Positions 20,931 to 31,444 of a stretch of DNA of 64,000 bases are shown in pieces. The position numbers and the translations under genes are program-made. Below the pieces are notes generated by a model that was given only the letters and a program-made list of their open reading frames with translations, ran no database searches and was not told the origin of the DNA. Each line of letters opens with the position of its first letter. The stretch's first letter is position 1. Source of the DNA: Ustilago trichophora (lineage: Eukaryota; Basidiomycota; Ustilaginomycetes; Ustilaginales; Ustilaginaceae); the NCBI GenBank assembly GCA_900323505.1, contig OOIN01000047.1, forward strand, positions 62,001 to 126,000, given 5' to 3'.

Positions 20931-22220
20931 ATGTCCGGCCCATATTACTTCGCTTCGGCAGCCGATGCTTACGCCTCCAATCCTACCAATCACCATCACT
21001 CAAACTACAACGAGTCGCCCTTTGACTATCCCGTTCGCGCCTCTGTCGAGTCGCCTCTCAATGCATCTCTCCCCATCGCAGGCAGTGGTGCTTACGACGC
21101 GCGCACAACCAACTCGTATGGATATGCACGCGCTCCCGGTGAGGACCACCACGATGGCCAAGACGACGACGACCAAGATGAGGACTGGAACGTCTACGAT
21201 GACTTTAACATGACCCGTCCTATGCCACACCGCACCTCTACCTCCGCATTGGCTAGTCAGAACGATGCATACTGGGATGCTAGCAAGCCCTCCCTCGTCG
21301 AGACTCCCTACTCGGATACTCCAGCCAACCGCAAGTCGCTCCTGCCCTCCGAAGCGTTTGGTTTCGATGTGCGCAACGCTGATCCGGGCAGATCCATCAT
21401 CCACTCCAACTACAACGCAGCAAACCGTCACAGCCAGTTTTCCTCGGCTGCTCCCAACAACGCCATCAGTGGAACGGGTCCCCAACACGCCGACTCGACC
21501 ACCGGCATCGAACTCATCACCGTTCCTGCTCTCGGCAACGAATACACAAAGGAAGAACTTCGCGACATGACTCGCACCGCAAAGCGTCGCAAGAAGCGCA
21601 CCCATCGCAAGAAACGATGCCAACTCTGGGTTTCCGGTCAAGATCATCTTTGGGGTTGGCTTTCTCCCCGTGTCGCCGTCTTCCTCGCCTTCTTCACCAT
21701 GGTCGCCCTCGGAGTACTCCTCTTCTTTGTCATCCCCCGTGTACCCACCTTTGCCATCCTCTCCACCAATCCCGTCACCGCCATCCCCAACGGTGCATCC
21801 ATGAAAATCAACCGCTCCCCCACCAACTTTAGTATGGACATGGGTTTCAATCTTCGAGCCAACAATCGTAACGGCTGGATTCCATCCCACGCTACCGACC
21901 TCACCTTGGACGTCACCGACTTGAACACCCGTCTCAAAGTCGGTTCGGGCTCGTTGGACTCAGTTTCTTTCAAAGGTCGAGGAAACACTTTATTCCAAGT
22001 CCCGGTGCATTTCAGCTACGTCAGTTTGAACGCTAGTGGAGATCAGACATGGCAAGATTTCTACCAGGCTTGCGGCGCCGTGTATGCGGGGCAGACCCGC
22101 CCAACGTTGAACTTGGCGCTCAAGCTGAGTATGAAGATTACAGGCTTGATCGGGAGGAAGGAGACCAATACCCAGTTGGGAAACGTCGTGTGCCCCTTTA
22201 CGCTTCAAAGTTGGCAGTAG
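20931..22220 (+). CDS. single-pass (type II) membrane protein with LEA-2-like ectodomain
   Basis: 429 residues from the ATG at 20931. An upstream extension of the frame has no ATG. Residues 1-210 are hydrophilic, Asn/Asp/Ser-rich and presumably cytosolic. A basic block (RTAKRRKKRTHRKKR, about 215-229) precedes one transmembrane helix (about 247-269), which predicts an N-in orientation. The remaining 155 residues (NPVTAIPNGASMKINRSP... to VVCPFTLQSWQ) form a beta-rich domain like the LEA-2 / NDR1-type fold: a membrane-proximal strand, an Asn-rich FSMDMGFNLRANNRN segment and L-V-T-D-L repeats. Similar proteins occur across fungi with poorly known roles, possibly in the vacuole or plasma membrane. 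The function is not assigned. Confidence 0.85.
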   Translation: MSGPYYFASAADAYASNPTNHHHSNYNESPFDYPVRASVESPLNASLPIAGSGAYDARTTNSYGYARAPGEDHHDGQDDDDQDEDWNVYDDFNMTRPMPHRTSTSALASQNDAYWDASKPSLVETPYSDTPANRKSLLPSEAFGFDVRNADPGRSIIHSNYNAANRHSQFSSAAPNNAISGTGPQHADSTTGIELITVPALGNEYTKEELRDMTRTAKRRKKRTHRKKRCQLWVSGQDHLWGWLSPRVAVFLAFFTMVALGVLLFFVIPRVPTFAILSTNPVTAIPNGASMKINRSPTNFSMDMGFNLRANNRNGWIPSHATDLTLDVTDLNTRLKVGSGSLDSVSFKGRGNTLFQVPVHFSYVSLNASGDQTWQDFYQACGAVYAGQTRPTLNLALKLSMKITGLIGRKETNTQLGNVVCPFTLQSWQ

Positions 22221-22627
22221 AGGGTAGCGGGAGAATGGTTAAAGACTCTTTTTGACTTTGGGTTTGGTTGGTTTCTTCTTCTTCGCACGCAATGGACAAT
22301 TTCACTTTACTTGTTCCTTTTGCTTGTCGGTGTGATTTTGGTGCAGTAAGTTATCGTGGATCGCTACAGAAAGACGTGTGTTGATGAAATTAGCCAGGCA
22401 AGCGTGGTGCTGTTGATCGTGATGGTGACGCTGTGTTGCCTTTTGTCTTGCTCGGATGGTTTTGGGGTCGAACGTGGTCTCTCTCTGTCTTTTTGTCTGT
22501 GTGCAACAGTTTTCAGTTGGCAACAATCGTGATGATCAAGTTGAAGTTTTGGTGAACGTTTTTATTTTATTTCAACAAGTATGAAACCTTGGATGTGCCA
22601 AGATGAGGAGGGCTGACCGAATGTAGA
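22221..22627. other. convergent 3' intergenic region
   Basis: Shared 3' flank of the LEA-2-like gene and NOC3, which face each other. No gene or array is seen. Confidence 0.6.
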
Positions 22628-25600
22628 TTACTGGGAATCCTTTAAAGCCCAGACTCTGTTTGTTTCCATGGTGACATCTGCGTTGTCCAATTTTTGAAGA
22701 TGTGCCAATTCCCATAAAATCGATTGCCCTGATTCCAACACTGCACTAGTATTAAGATTTTTGCCAAGATGTTGATAATTTCCGTTCCTGCTTCGATCTT
22801 CCAAGTCCAAAAGTGCCAGTTGAGAACCAGCCGATGCCGAAGTAGACTGCTTGGTCAAAACATGGCCAATAAGACCCAGTACTTTTCTCGGCCCCGAACT
22901 CGTCGAGACCGGAAGATGAAGCGAAACAATCGCCAACCGCTTCGCAAACGAAGCCAAAACATTCGGCGCAAACCGTGCCCGAGATCGAACAAGAATCGCA
23001 TAAACCGAATCCAACGCAAGATCAACCACCGAACACGAAGATGACGATGATGAAGAAGAAGAAGAAGAAGTGGCACAAAGTTGCAAATGCAACTCGTTCA
23101 CAAAAGGCAGAAAGAATAAAACGTAATAAAAGTGTCCTAAAACGTCGGTCAAGTCGAGGTTGAGAATACTCCCTTCCACTTGACCAAGGAAAAGGTCAAA
23201 GGTGGTTTTAAGAGCAACAATGATATGCCTGATGGTTTTGGTGAGTGTAGTTTGATCCAACAGAACGTTTTCGCCTTCGTCATCGGAATCGGATTCGCCG
23301 CCATCATCTTCCTGATCTGCTTGGGGCTCTACAGAATCCTCCAACAGGCTCGCATTGATCGTCACATGTTGCTTGAGAACGTTCAACAGATCCCTAAAGA
23401 AATCCACATTGACTCTATGCGCATAGAGACTCAATCCACCCAAAGTACTCTCCAAAACTCCCAACGCCACTGATCCCACGGGAGCCTTGAGCACTGTAAA
23501 ATACAGCACAAATACCAATTTCAACGTTTCCGTCTGATTCCTCTCCCTCTCCTCTAAATCAATCGTCGCTTCAGCCTCCTTCATCTCATCCTCAATCGCC
23601 CGCAATTCCTTCTGCTTCTTGACCTGTTTCTTGCTCAAATGAGTCGCAAGTCCTTTCCTAACATCCTTTGACTTGCTACCTTTACCTCCACCTTTACCCT
23701 TCTTACCTTCTCGCGCCTTCATTGCGGCACGACGCTCTTCGGCTTCCCGTCGAGCTTGAGCCGCCTCAGCATCTGGATCGGTGGTATTGGTCGTCGAAGA
23801 ACGTTTGTTTCCCAATTCGTCCCGTAAGCGAAGATGGAGGAGAATGTCAAGAACGCGAGAGTTGACCTTGTACCTTCGCTCTTTGGTCATTCGATGAATC
23901 AGACGGACTACCTCGAGAGAAACCTCTCCGGTCCTGTCATCAACGACGACGCTCTTGATGGCTTCGTAACAATCTTTTTCGTCATCACCCCAGGTGCGAC
24001 GCGACATACGCGCGATAACGACGCCGAGGATGTTCTGTCGGAAATTGAAATGCACCGCACGAACGGCCAGAGTGGTAAAGACCTTGATCGAGATCTTTTC
24101 GAGTTTCCCCACGCCTGGCGCAGGAGCTTTCTTGCTGTTCTTGACAAAAGTCTCGGCAGAACCAGACAGAGCTGAGGAAGCAGCCTTGAGTTCAGCCTCG
24201 CACATCTCCAAAAAATCGCGATACACGCCAACCAATCCAGCTTCAAACTCTCTCCTACGTGCCACTTCTTGACCCACTTTTTCTTCCTGTTCCTTTTCCG
24301 TCAGCGGTCGGATCCTGTACCCTGGCAGGATATCGACAAATACCGCCAGCATGGAGAGCATGGCCAGCTGACGGATGGCAGGTGCAACTTCGACTTTGAT
24401 AGGTCGCGCGACGGTTTTGCCGCCACTCTTCTTGTCGGCTTTGGCGGCGGCTTGCTCTGCGCGAATCTCGGGGATCTTTTCGGGAGGCGCCGAGATGGTG
24501 GGTGAAGCAAAGACAGCGAGACGGCGAAGGAGGCCAAGATTCACTTCGGGGTCAGCGACGATTTGGGACGAGAGGGAGGCGATCTGGTTTCGTGCCAGTA
24601 GGAGGGTCTGCTTTTGCGCGTTGGCCAGGGTGGACTTGTAGGAGAGGACGGCTTTGCGGTTGGAGGAGGCGGAGGGAGGAGGAGGAAGACGGCATGGATG
24701 AGAGGTGAGGACAATGTCGTATGGCGCGGTGAGGTTGAAGCGTGCCGAGTGAGTGATGGAAGAGTGGGGAGTGATGGGAGCAATTGGGGTGGGCTCGTCT
24801 TCAGAATCGCTGGCAGCGGCGACGGTGTGAGGGAGCGGTTTGTGGACTGCTCGGCTGGTAGGCTTTGCAGAGGAAGCATCTTCGTCGTCAGAGTCAGAGT
24901 CAGCATCAGAACCTAGACCCTCGGGCTCGCTTTCTTCCCTATCGCCTTGTTCAACTGCATCCATCTCATCCTCCTCCTCATCTTCATCGCTGCTGTCGGC
25001 GGAAGCCTCGTCGTCGAGCTTGCGAATGGGAAGTTTGGCATTAACCCTCTTCTTGCGCTCCATTTCATCTTCGTACTGCTGTCTGGCTTTCCTCTTGCCC
25101 AATCGGGCCAGGTATGCTGCTTCTGTATCCTCATCCTCCCCCTTTCCTTTGTTTGCCTTCTTGCTCGTCTTGGCCGGTGCAACATCTTCATCAGACGAAG
25201 CGTCCACCTCTTCACCCTCGGAAACATCGCTGTACTCCTGGTAGTTTTTCTTCTCTCCCGTGTTCCTCACCTCCTGCTCTTCCATCACATCCTCGTCTGA
25301 AAAGTCTTCGTCAGAAAAGTCTTGCTCATCCTCACTCTCCTCGACAGGCTGTGTCAGCTTAGCCTTGTTCTCAGCAGCAATTCTCTTCCTCGCCTCTTCG
25401 AACTCCCTCCTATCCGATCGTTTCAAATCCTTGGCCTTCTGCTTGGCATCCTTTTGCGAGACGTTGATGGCTTTGTTCCTATCGAGACCTTCCAAAAAAG
25501 CCAAGTTAGCTGCCGAGACAGTCTTGACTTTGGGCAGATCATCATCATCGCTATCGATTGCAGCATTGTCTTCGCCTTCAGAGGAGGAAATGTGCGAAGC

Positions 25601-25867
25601 TTCGTCGGATTCCGGTTCGTACTCGACCTCCATATCGTCAGCAGAAGCTTGAGGTTGCTGCTTGTTAGTGGAGGAAGAAGAAGGGATGGGTTCTGCATCA
25701 GATTCGTCGTCTTCGTCATCGGAGCGGCGAATATACATGTCGAGCTGGGCGGCTAGTTTGGGAATTCGTCGGGCTGGTTGTGACTTGTTGGATTTGGCGG
25801 TCTTTTTTGCAGCGGGCTTTTTGGCTGCACTGCCCGACGCCGGGGCGGTCTTGCGTTTGGGCGGCAT
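22628..25867 (-). CDS. NOC3: nucleolar complex protein 3 (ribosome biogenesis)
   Basis: 1079 residues, single exon. The N-terminus is Lys/Ala-rich with nuclear-localisation-type clusters, followed by long acidic runs, as in Noc proteins. Residues about 430-545 match the NOC3 domain: LRRLAVFASPTISAPPEKIPEIR..., AIRQLAMLSMLAVFVDILPGYRIRPLTEKE, then RRREFEAGLVGVYRDFLEMCE. The C-terminal half contains a CBF/Mak21-type helical repeat (LVFVLYFTVLKAPVGSVALGVLESTLGGLSLYAHRVNVDFFRDLLNVL). Known role: with Noc2, nucleolar and nucleoplasmic maturation and export of pre-60S subunits; in yeast also linked to replication initiation. It shares a divergent promoter with the DnaJ gene. Confidence 0.9.
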   Translation of the reverse strand: MPPKRKTAPASGSAAKKPAAKKTAKSNKSQPARRIPKLAAQLDMYIRRSDDEDDESDAEPIPSSSSTNKQQPQASADDMEVEYEPESDEASHISSSEGEDNAAIDSDDDDLPKVKTVSAANLAFLEGLDRNKAINVSQKDAKQKAKDLKRSDRREFEEARKRIAAENKAKLTQPVEESEDEQDFSDEDFSDEDVMEEQEVRNTGEKKNYQEYSDVSEGEEVDASSDEDVAPAKTSKKANKGKGEDEDTEAAYLARLGKRKARQQYEDEMERKKRVNAKLPIRKLDDEASADSSDEDEEEDEMDAVEQGDREESEPEGLGSDADSDSDDEDASSAKPTSRAVHKPLPHTVAAASDSEDEPTPIAPITPHSSITHSARFNLTAPYDIVLTSHPCRLPPPPSASSNRKAVLSYKSTLANAQKQTLLLARNQIASLSSQIVADPEVNLGLLRRLAVFASPTISAPPEKIPEIRAEQAAAKADKKSGGKTVARPIKVEVAPAIRQLAMLSMLAVFVDILPGYRIRPLTEKEQEEKVGQEVARRREFEAGLVGVYRDFLEMCEAELKAASSALSGSAETFVKNSKKAPAPGVGKLEKISIKVFTTLAVRAVHFNFRQNILGVVIARMSRRTWGDDEKDCYEAIKSVVVDDRTGEVSLEVVRLIHRMTKERRYKVNSRVLDILLHLRLRDELGNKRSSTTNTTDPDAEAAQARREAEERRAAMKAREGKKGKGGGKGSKSKDVRKGLATHLSKKQVKKQKELRAIEDEMKEAEATIDLEERERNQTETLKLVFVLYFTVLKAPVGSVALGVLESTLGGLSLYAHRVNVDFFRDLLNVLKQHVTINASLLEDSVEPQADQEDDGGESDSDDEGENVLLDQTTLTKTIRHIIVALKTTFDLFLGQVEGSILNLDLTDVLGHFYYVLFFLPFVNELHLQLCATSSSSSSSSSSSCSVVDLALDSVYAILVRSRARFAPNVLASFAKRLAIVSLHLPVSTSSGPRKVLGLIGHVLTKQSTSASAGSQLALLDLEDRSRNGNYQHLGKNLNTSAVLESGQSILWELAHLQKLDNADVTMETNRVWALKDSQ

Positions 25868-26151
25868 GATTTTTGGCGGCGCTACCTCTTCTCGTGGATC
25901 GAGAAAAGGTGTTGGTAGTAGTGGTGGTGGTGGTGGTGGTGGAAGATTTAATGTTGCACAGAAGGCAGGAGGACCCTGAGAAATTCTTCAGAGACTGAGC
26001 TGGAGCCGCACTTAACTTTGGACGGCTTTTTCCAAAATTTTGAGAAGAAAAAGCAGAAAGAGAAGAGGAATGGAGGCTCGGTCATGATTATCTAATCAGA
26101 AATGGGTGGAGGCTCGGGGCTGGACCCTTGACATGCGTCGTGCAGCTCGCA
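25868..26151. promoter_or_regulatory. divergent promoter, NOC3 / DnaJ gene
   Basis: 284 bp between the two start codons. It contains a (GGT)n stretch at 25921-25941. No clear TATA box is seen. Confidence 0.5.
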
Positions 26152-27771
26152 ATGTTCAGACCAACACAAGCACCAACACCAACACCATCAACAACATCGA
26201 CCATCATCATACTTCAACCTATCCGCATATGTGACGATTGGCACAGGATGAAGGCAGACATCCTCCAATTCACCTCACTCTTAACATGGTGGTGGCTGCC
26301 CGCTCTCGGCTCTCAATTGCTGCTCAACTTTTGCTACTCGTTCCAAATCCTCAGCCCACCACCACCTTCTGCGCCTCGTTTGCGCAACAAGCACTTGCAA
26401 CTGGCTCGCACAGCCGTCATCCTGGGCACACTCTTCTACCAGCTCTACATATCCATCACCACCGCCTCTCCCAACTACTACCAGCTACTAGCCTTGTCGC
26501 TGGATGTCGATTCTGAAGGTGTGAAACGTTCCTTCCGTGCTCTAGCTCGCAAGTATCATCCGGACAAAGTAGGCCCACTAGGCGAAGAATTCTTCATTCT
26601 CCTCCGTCGTTCCCACGACGTCCTATCCGATCCGGCCAAACGATTCGCTTATGATCGATTCGGCCCTTCCATCGCCGAATGGAAAGATTGCGAGTCCCCG
26701 CGCGATTTCATGCGCAGAGGCCTTATGGGTCTTGTGGCATTCTACACCATCAATCCGGCCATGTATGCCCTTTTTGGCTATATCAACGGCTCGAAATCGA
26801 ACGGAATCTCGTTTTGGCGCCTGGCTGGGCTGTTTGCGCTTCTGGCAGCGGAACTGTCGACCATTGTCTCTCCCGACTACCCAACTTGGCTTGCGGTGTT
26901 GATGCCGAATACGACGATTCACGACGTGAGGGAGTTGTCCCACTCTTTGTTCGTAAACTTCTTCTTTGCTTCGATGCAGCTTTGCGCCGCGTTGGATGTG
27001 CTAGAGTACGGAGAGGAGGGTGCTCCGGCAAGGGATGAAAAAAGTAAGGCAGCTAGGGCGGAGAGACAAATGGAGGTAGTCCGAGCAAAAACTCAAGTGC
27101 TGGATGCGACGGCCGAGATGGTCAAACTAGGGATGGTGCAAGGATTCGCTAGGGAGCTGAGGGGCTTTCGCGGGGGAAAGAAGGGCAAGATGGGAGAGAT
27201 GGAGGAGAGGATTTTTGAACAGATTGACAATATTTTGTTGTGTCGCAGTTTGGTTCAGCAACATCCACAGCTGGCAGCGCTTGAAGGAAAGAGGAGAGAA
27301 GAAGAGGCGGGGACAGAGTTCAAAGTCAAGAAGGAAGAGGAAGCGGAAGCGGAGACAGTGCCATTACCGTCAGACTTGCAAAGTGTCAAGGTCAAGGACG
27401 AGGCGGTCGACTTGCCAATAGCGAACGATGCTCTGCCCACGACCGAGGAAACACCAGCACAGGAGACGATACCCGTGGTCGCGATCAAGAAGGAAGACAA
27501 GCAGGTGACGTTAACATCCGCTGACATGACAGAAAGTAGTGGCGCGACGATAGAACAGGAATCAACGCAATCGAATGCGGATGCAGACAGCGCTTCTACC
27601 AAGCCATGGATCCACCTCGATGAACCCTCCGCATCACATTCGCAGCCGAGCAGCGAAGATCCGACTTTATCGGTCGCTCAATGGCAACAACAGGACAACG
27701 TTGAAGCTTTCGAGGCTTTCGGAACGACTCAAGCACATGGCAAAGGACCAGTATTCACCGTCGCCACGTAG
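26152..27771 (+). CDS. membrane-associated DnaJ (J-domain) protein
   Basis: 539 residues from the first in-frame ATG (26152). A second ATG at 26248 would begin directly at the first hydrophobic segment (MKADILQFTSLLTWWWLPALGSQLLLNF) and is equally plausible. A second hydrophobic stretch (TAVILGTLFYQLYISI) precedes a J domain (SPNYYQLLALSLDVDS...YDRFGPS) with an intact His-Pro-Asp motif in RKYHPDKVG. Two more hydrophobic stretches follow (LMGLVAFYTINPAMYALFGY; FWRLAGLFALLAAEL). The last 170 residues are acidic and disordered, with repeated KKEE/VKKE motifs. By family it would recruit an Hsp70 to a membrane, most likely the ER. The exact orthologue is not identified. Confidence 0.85.
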   Translation: MFRPTQAPTPTPSTTSTIIILQPIRICDDWHRMKADILQFTSLLTWWWLPALGSQLLLNFCYSFQILSPPPPSAPRLRNKHLQLARTAVILGTLFYQLYISITTASPNYYQLLALSLDVDSEGVKRSFRALARKYHPDKVGPLGEEFFILLRRSHDVLSDPAKRFAYDRFGPSIAEWKDCESPRDFMRRGLMGLVAFYTINPAMYALFGYINGSKSNGISFWRLAGLFALLAAELSTIVSPDYPTWLAVLMPNTTIHDVRELSHSLFVNFFFASMQLCAALDVLEYGEEGAPARDEKSKAARAERQMEVVRAKTQVLDATAEMVKLGMVQGFARELRGFRGGKKGKMGEMEERIFEQIDNILLCRSLVQQHPQLAALEGKRREEEAGTEFKVKKEEEAEAETVPLPSDLQSVKVKDEAVDLPIANDALPTTEETPAQETIPVVAIKKEDKQVTLTSADMTESSGATIEQESTQSNADADSASTKPWIHLDEPSASHSQPSSEDPTLSVAQWQQQDNVEAFEAFGTTQAHGKGPVFTVAT

Positions 27772-28047
27772 GAAACCTCTTCGACCGAGACCGACATTGT
27801 TTCGAGACCCAAATCATTGCAGATTGACACTTTGGAAGCCACCACTTGAAGCGAGCCTCTCACTACTGTATCTTTGACCATTGGTCATGGTAATTCATCT
27901 CTTTTTTTTTTTTTTTTCTTCTGTTTTTGCTCTTTGATGTAACTTATCTGATATTGGGACTTTTGCGTCAGACGATGATGAGCCTTCACGCTTTCAAGCC
28001 TTCAAAAATCCCAGGCAATATGTTCAGGTTTTGCGACCTATTGATTC
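27772..28047. other. intergenic region
   Basis: 3' flank of the DnaJ gene with a T run at 27903-27918, then the 5' flank of the 5S gene. Nothing else is seen. Confidence 0.55.
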
Positions 28048-28165
28048 ATCTGCGGCCATAGAACCTTGAAAGCACCGCATCCCGTCCGATCTGCGAAGTT
28101 AAGCAAGGTATCGCCTAGTCAGTACTGCGGTGGGGGACCACGCGGGAATCCTAGGTGCTGCAGTT
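28048..28165 (+). rRNA. 5S ribosomal RNA
   Basis: 118 bp, the usual basidiomycete 5S length. It contains the hallmark blocks CGGCCATAGAACC, GAAAGCACCGCATCCCGTCC, GATCTGCGAAGTTAAGC, GGTGGGGGACCACGCGGGAA and TCCTAGGTGCTGCAG. The ends (ATCTGCGGCC.. and ..GGTGCTGCAGTT) pair to form helix I. The internal A and C boxes of the Pol III promoter are intact. It stands alone between protein genes, not in an rDNA array. Confidence 0.95.
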
Positions 28166-28187
28166 CTTTTTTTTCTTCTTTTTTTTT
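28166..28187 (+). terminator. Pol III terminator of 5S gene
   Basis: Two T runs (8 and 9 T) begin one base after the 5S 3' end, as expected for RNA polymerase III termination. Confidence 0.85.
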
Positions 28188-30700
28188 GACATGTGAGATT
28201 CCGCCATTTTTTTAAGCGATGTTTCCCGCGTTGCCGCACGTTCCCACGCTCATTCTTTGACCGGCTACCGACTCAAGCCAAGAAGGATTTGTACTGTAAC
28301 AACGACAACAATGCAAGGGGGTCAATCGAGGTTGCTGATGCTTTCTTGTTGTTCTTTTTAAAAGTTACTCCTCCGCTCTACTCTCGCTTTTTTTTTTGTC
28401 AGCAACCAGAGGCGAAATAATTTAATCAAGATCAGATGAATGGATGGATGGATGAGCGGTAAAGGCAAGACATAATCGTACGGATACTGAAAAAGAGAAA
28501 AAGAGAGTGGCGCTGCTGACACGCCAGGTCTCGCCAATTCAGTAGAAATTAAATCCATACGCATCAATTTACAAGGTCCGCTCACCGAACGTGGTGCTCC
28601 TCTTTGCCTTTGACTTTGTTGCCTGTTTAGTCTTGATGTGACATTGCAAGTGGCCATCACACGGTTTATCATGGGGAGATATCAAATTTCGATACTTGGT
28701 TGAGATCAACAAGTATCTCGCTCTGAAAGGGTTATAGTAGTAGCAGAAAGAAAGGAGACATAAAAAAAGAGGAGCGGGCCGAAGGGAGACAGGCAGGCAA
28801 CTCCCAACTCCGCTCCGACCAAATCCCAAGTAGTCTCGGCTAAGAAACTGTACAGTACATAGAAGAGCCAGGTTTTCTTTTCTCCTCCCAGTTGCCCTTT
28901 GTTGGCTCTTTGCTGGGAGTGTATCTCTTGCCATTTTGCAATCGCTTCGCTGTGCCTGATTTGGTTGAACTGGAACTGGCAACATTGCCAAGAACACTCT
29001 CAACACCTTGGGTATGACCCTAGATGATCCATTTCGACCACGGAAAGCCCAAATCAGCAAATGTTAAAGTGAAAAGGAGGAGGAAAAGAATTGGACTGGA
29101 ATCTGTCTTTTGTGTGATTGCAACCTAATTTGAAAACAGGATCGAGTTGATCAAAACCAAGATTGTCACGACCAAGACGATCACGAGCAAGAAGGAAACA
29201 GAGGCGAAAAGGGAGAAGCTTGTTTGCATGATGCTTATGTAGAGGTTCAAGTGGCTGTCATATGTTGCATTTTCATTCAATCTGCCCCCAACATAAAACA
29301 AAACAAAAACAAAAAGATAACATAACGTTTTCCGTCTCCGCCTCATCTACCACATCAATGTACTCTATGTATCTCGTATATGTTAAATGTCAAGATGTTG
29401 TTCGTACGGAGAGAGACAACCAGTTTGAGCGCCTAATTGGATGTTGAGGAGGATACAGTCACCCCTGCTCATGGTTGTGACAGAAGGGGTCCGATTGGCG
29501 ATTGGTGAGCGGCGAGCGGCGTTTGGTTGGGAAAAAAAAAAAAAAAAAAAAGTGTCAGGCACGAGGCTTGCTGCAATGCATACAGTCAGCTGTAACTGTA
29601 TGCGTATGCGAAGTCGTGGATAAATTTTTCTTCAACAAAAGACACTTTTCCACAGAAAACAGAAAGAGACAGACAGCATAGCCGAAATTGCCGCTGATCT
29701 GCCGTGTGCCTGCAGATCTCTCTCTCTCTCTCTCTTTCTCTTTTTTTCTCTTTTTCTTTCTTTATTTTTCTTATGTTCGCTTTGTTCGCCATTTGCACTA
29801 CTTCTGACCTTACCAATGTCGTTTTCTCTTCTCAACTCTGATTCAAAGACAATAGTCGACAAAGAAGGCCCACAACTTCATCTCACTATCTATTGATCAA
29901 TATTGGACAAAAATGAACAATCGGAATGAAGGATCAATTCTGTCAAACAGCGAAAAAAAAAAAGAAAGAAAAAAAAGGTGGGAGGTACAGTATTGTACAG
30001 CATGGAGGAGATCAACGTCGAATTCGATTTTAATTAATACAAGTACAGTATTGTTGATTTGAATCAAGCTGTCAGCCTTTGTTTCTCGCTTCCTTTGATT
30101 TTGGATTCAGGCGCTTCCACAGCTCGGTGTTCGCCCAAGTTGTCTACAGTACACGTACAGTACAATACAGGTACAGTAAGTACAGTAGTACAGATCACCT
30201 TTAACAGTGGTAAAGCGTCGCTTTGTGTGTAATGCTATATGCAGTACTAGCGTAGCGCCATTAGTTGATTGGTCAAAAAGGATACTGCTGGTGGTGGTGG
30301 TGATGGAGGCGGCGGCAACCTGGCGCATAGCCCCCTTGCGTGTGTCCATGTACTGTACGCAGCGACCCATGCCCTAGATGCCTTTTCCTCGCTCGTTCGG
30401 CACGACACCTCCAGCATGACTTGATCGACTCTCACTGCTGTTGTGGCGTTACATTCCCACCATCACCTTTTATACTGTCCATTAAAGCCTAGCAAGATAC
30501 TGTAGTGTATACACAATATGAAAGCGAGCCGAGCGTTGATCAAGTGGATCAGAATTTCTTCTATTTCAATATTGTGTTATTAAGAAATCGACGCGGATCG
30601 TGAGGTTTTCCCTTGAAAACTTGAAAATTGACAGCGAGCAAGCATGAGTGAGTGAGCGCGTGTGATTAAGCAACGCTACGGTCTACGCTCAATTCAAAGC
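28188..30700. other. gene-poor interval with decayed repeats
   Basis: No supported gene. Pentamer sites occur at 28291-28299, 28848-28860, 29985-30000, 30043-30051, 30144-30193 (the densest, a decayed series of TACAG-like units) and 30350-30358. There is an A run at 29531-29550 and a CT run at 29718-29736. The short ORFs here lack motifs. Confidence 0.6.
30144..30193. repeat. degenerate TACAG-rich cluster
   Basis: About nine TACAG/TACAC/TACAA/TAAG units in 50 bp, with slips in register. It looks like an older, mutated version of the perfect arrays elsewhere. Confidence 0.8.
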
Positions 30701-31444
30701 TTAAGTTCGTGGCAATAGGCCCCTCTCTGTTTGTCGTCTCTCTTTGTCTCTCTTTCCCTCTCTCTCTCTCTTCAGCCTTCCTTTTCTTCACCATCTTCAC
30801 CATCATCGCGCACTTGACATCGCCATCCATCTCGTCCCTTTCGCCATCTTCCACATCCGCCTCTGCTAGACTGCAACCATACACCCATATTCACTCACGC
30901 ATACGCAAAACAGTCCAGTCCAGTCCAGTCCACTTCGGCCTACTCATCCCTTTGTTCGACATCAACACAACCAGCGCATTTCCACTCGCAATCGCCGCTT
31001 CCTATCGCCGTTCCTGTTGATCGCTACACAATCCACACGTTCATTTACTACTCCTTCGCATTCTCACACAACAACAGCGGTCAATTCCACTCCAACTTCA
31101 TTTGCCGGCCAAAACAAAACAAAAAAATCCATCACTCCGGCATACTTTCCTGAACCGCATCATTTCATGCCCTACTCAGCTTGACAATCTCAGTATTATC
31201 ATCGTTGTCGTCACATCTATCTGTACACCGCACTACATGCATACTACTACGGTCGCGCTCCCCTTCTAGCGCGCAAATCCAGCTTCTGCCGCATCGACCT
31301 CCCCGCGTTCAAAAAGGTCGGTGCTGCTTGCTCTCCCAGCTTCATTGGCTGTCAGCGATAGATTGCCACCTTCTCCCAGACGCTTTCTGTCCTTTGCACT
31401 TACCCACCAACACCACCACGCCCTTCGTGGCTGCTCCAGCAACA
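30701..31444 (+). promoter_or_regulatory. pyrimidine-rich promoter/leader of GPCR gene
   Basis: CT-rich from about 30720 with a (CT)n run near 30755-30772. A (CAGTC)4 tandem is at 30911-30930, again a pentamer with the CAGT core. The coding frame is open upstream of the ATG but without a credible earlier start. Confidence 0.5.

Noticed and set aside
21000..21890. 296-codon minus-strand ORF rich in Gly and Val
   Set aside because: Shadow of the LEA-2-like membrane protein gene.
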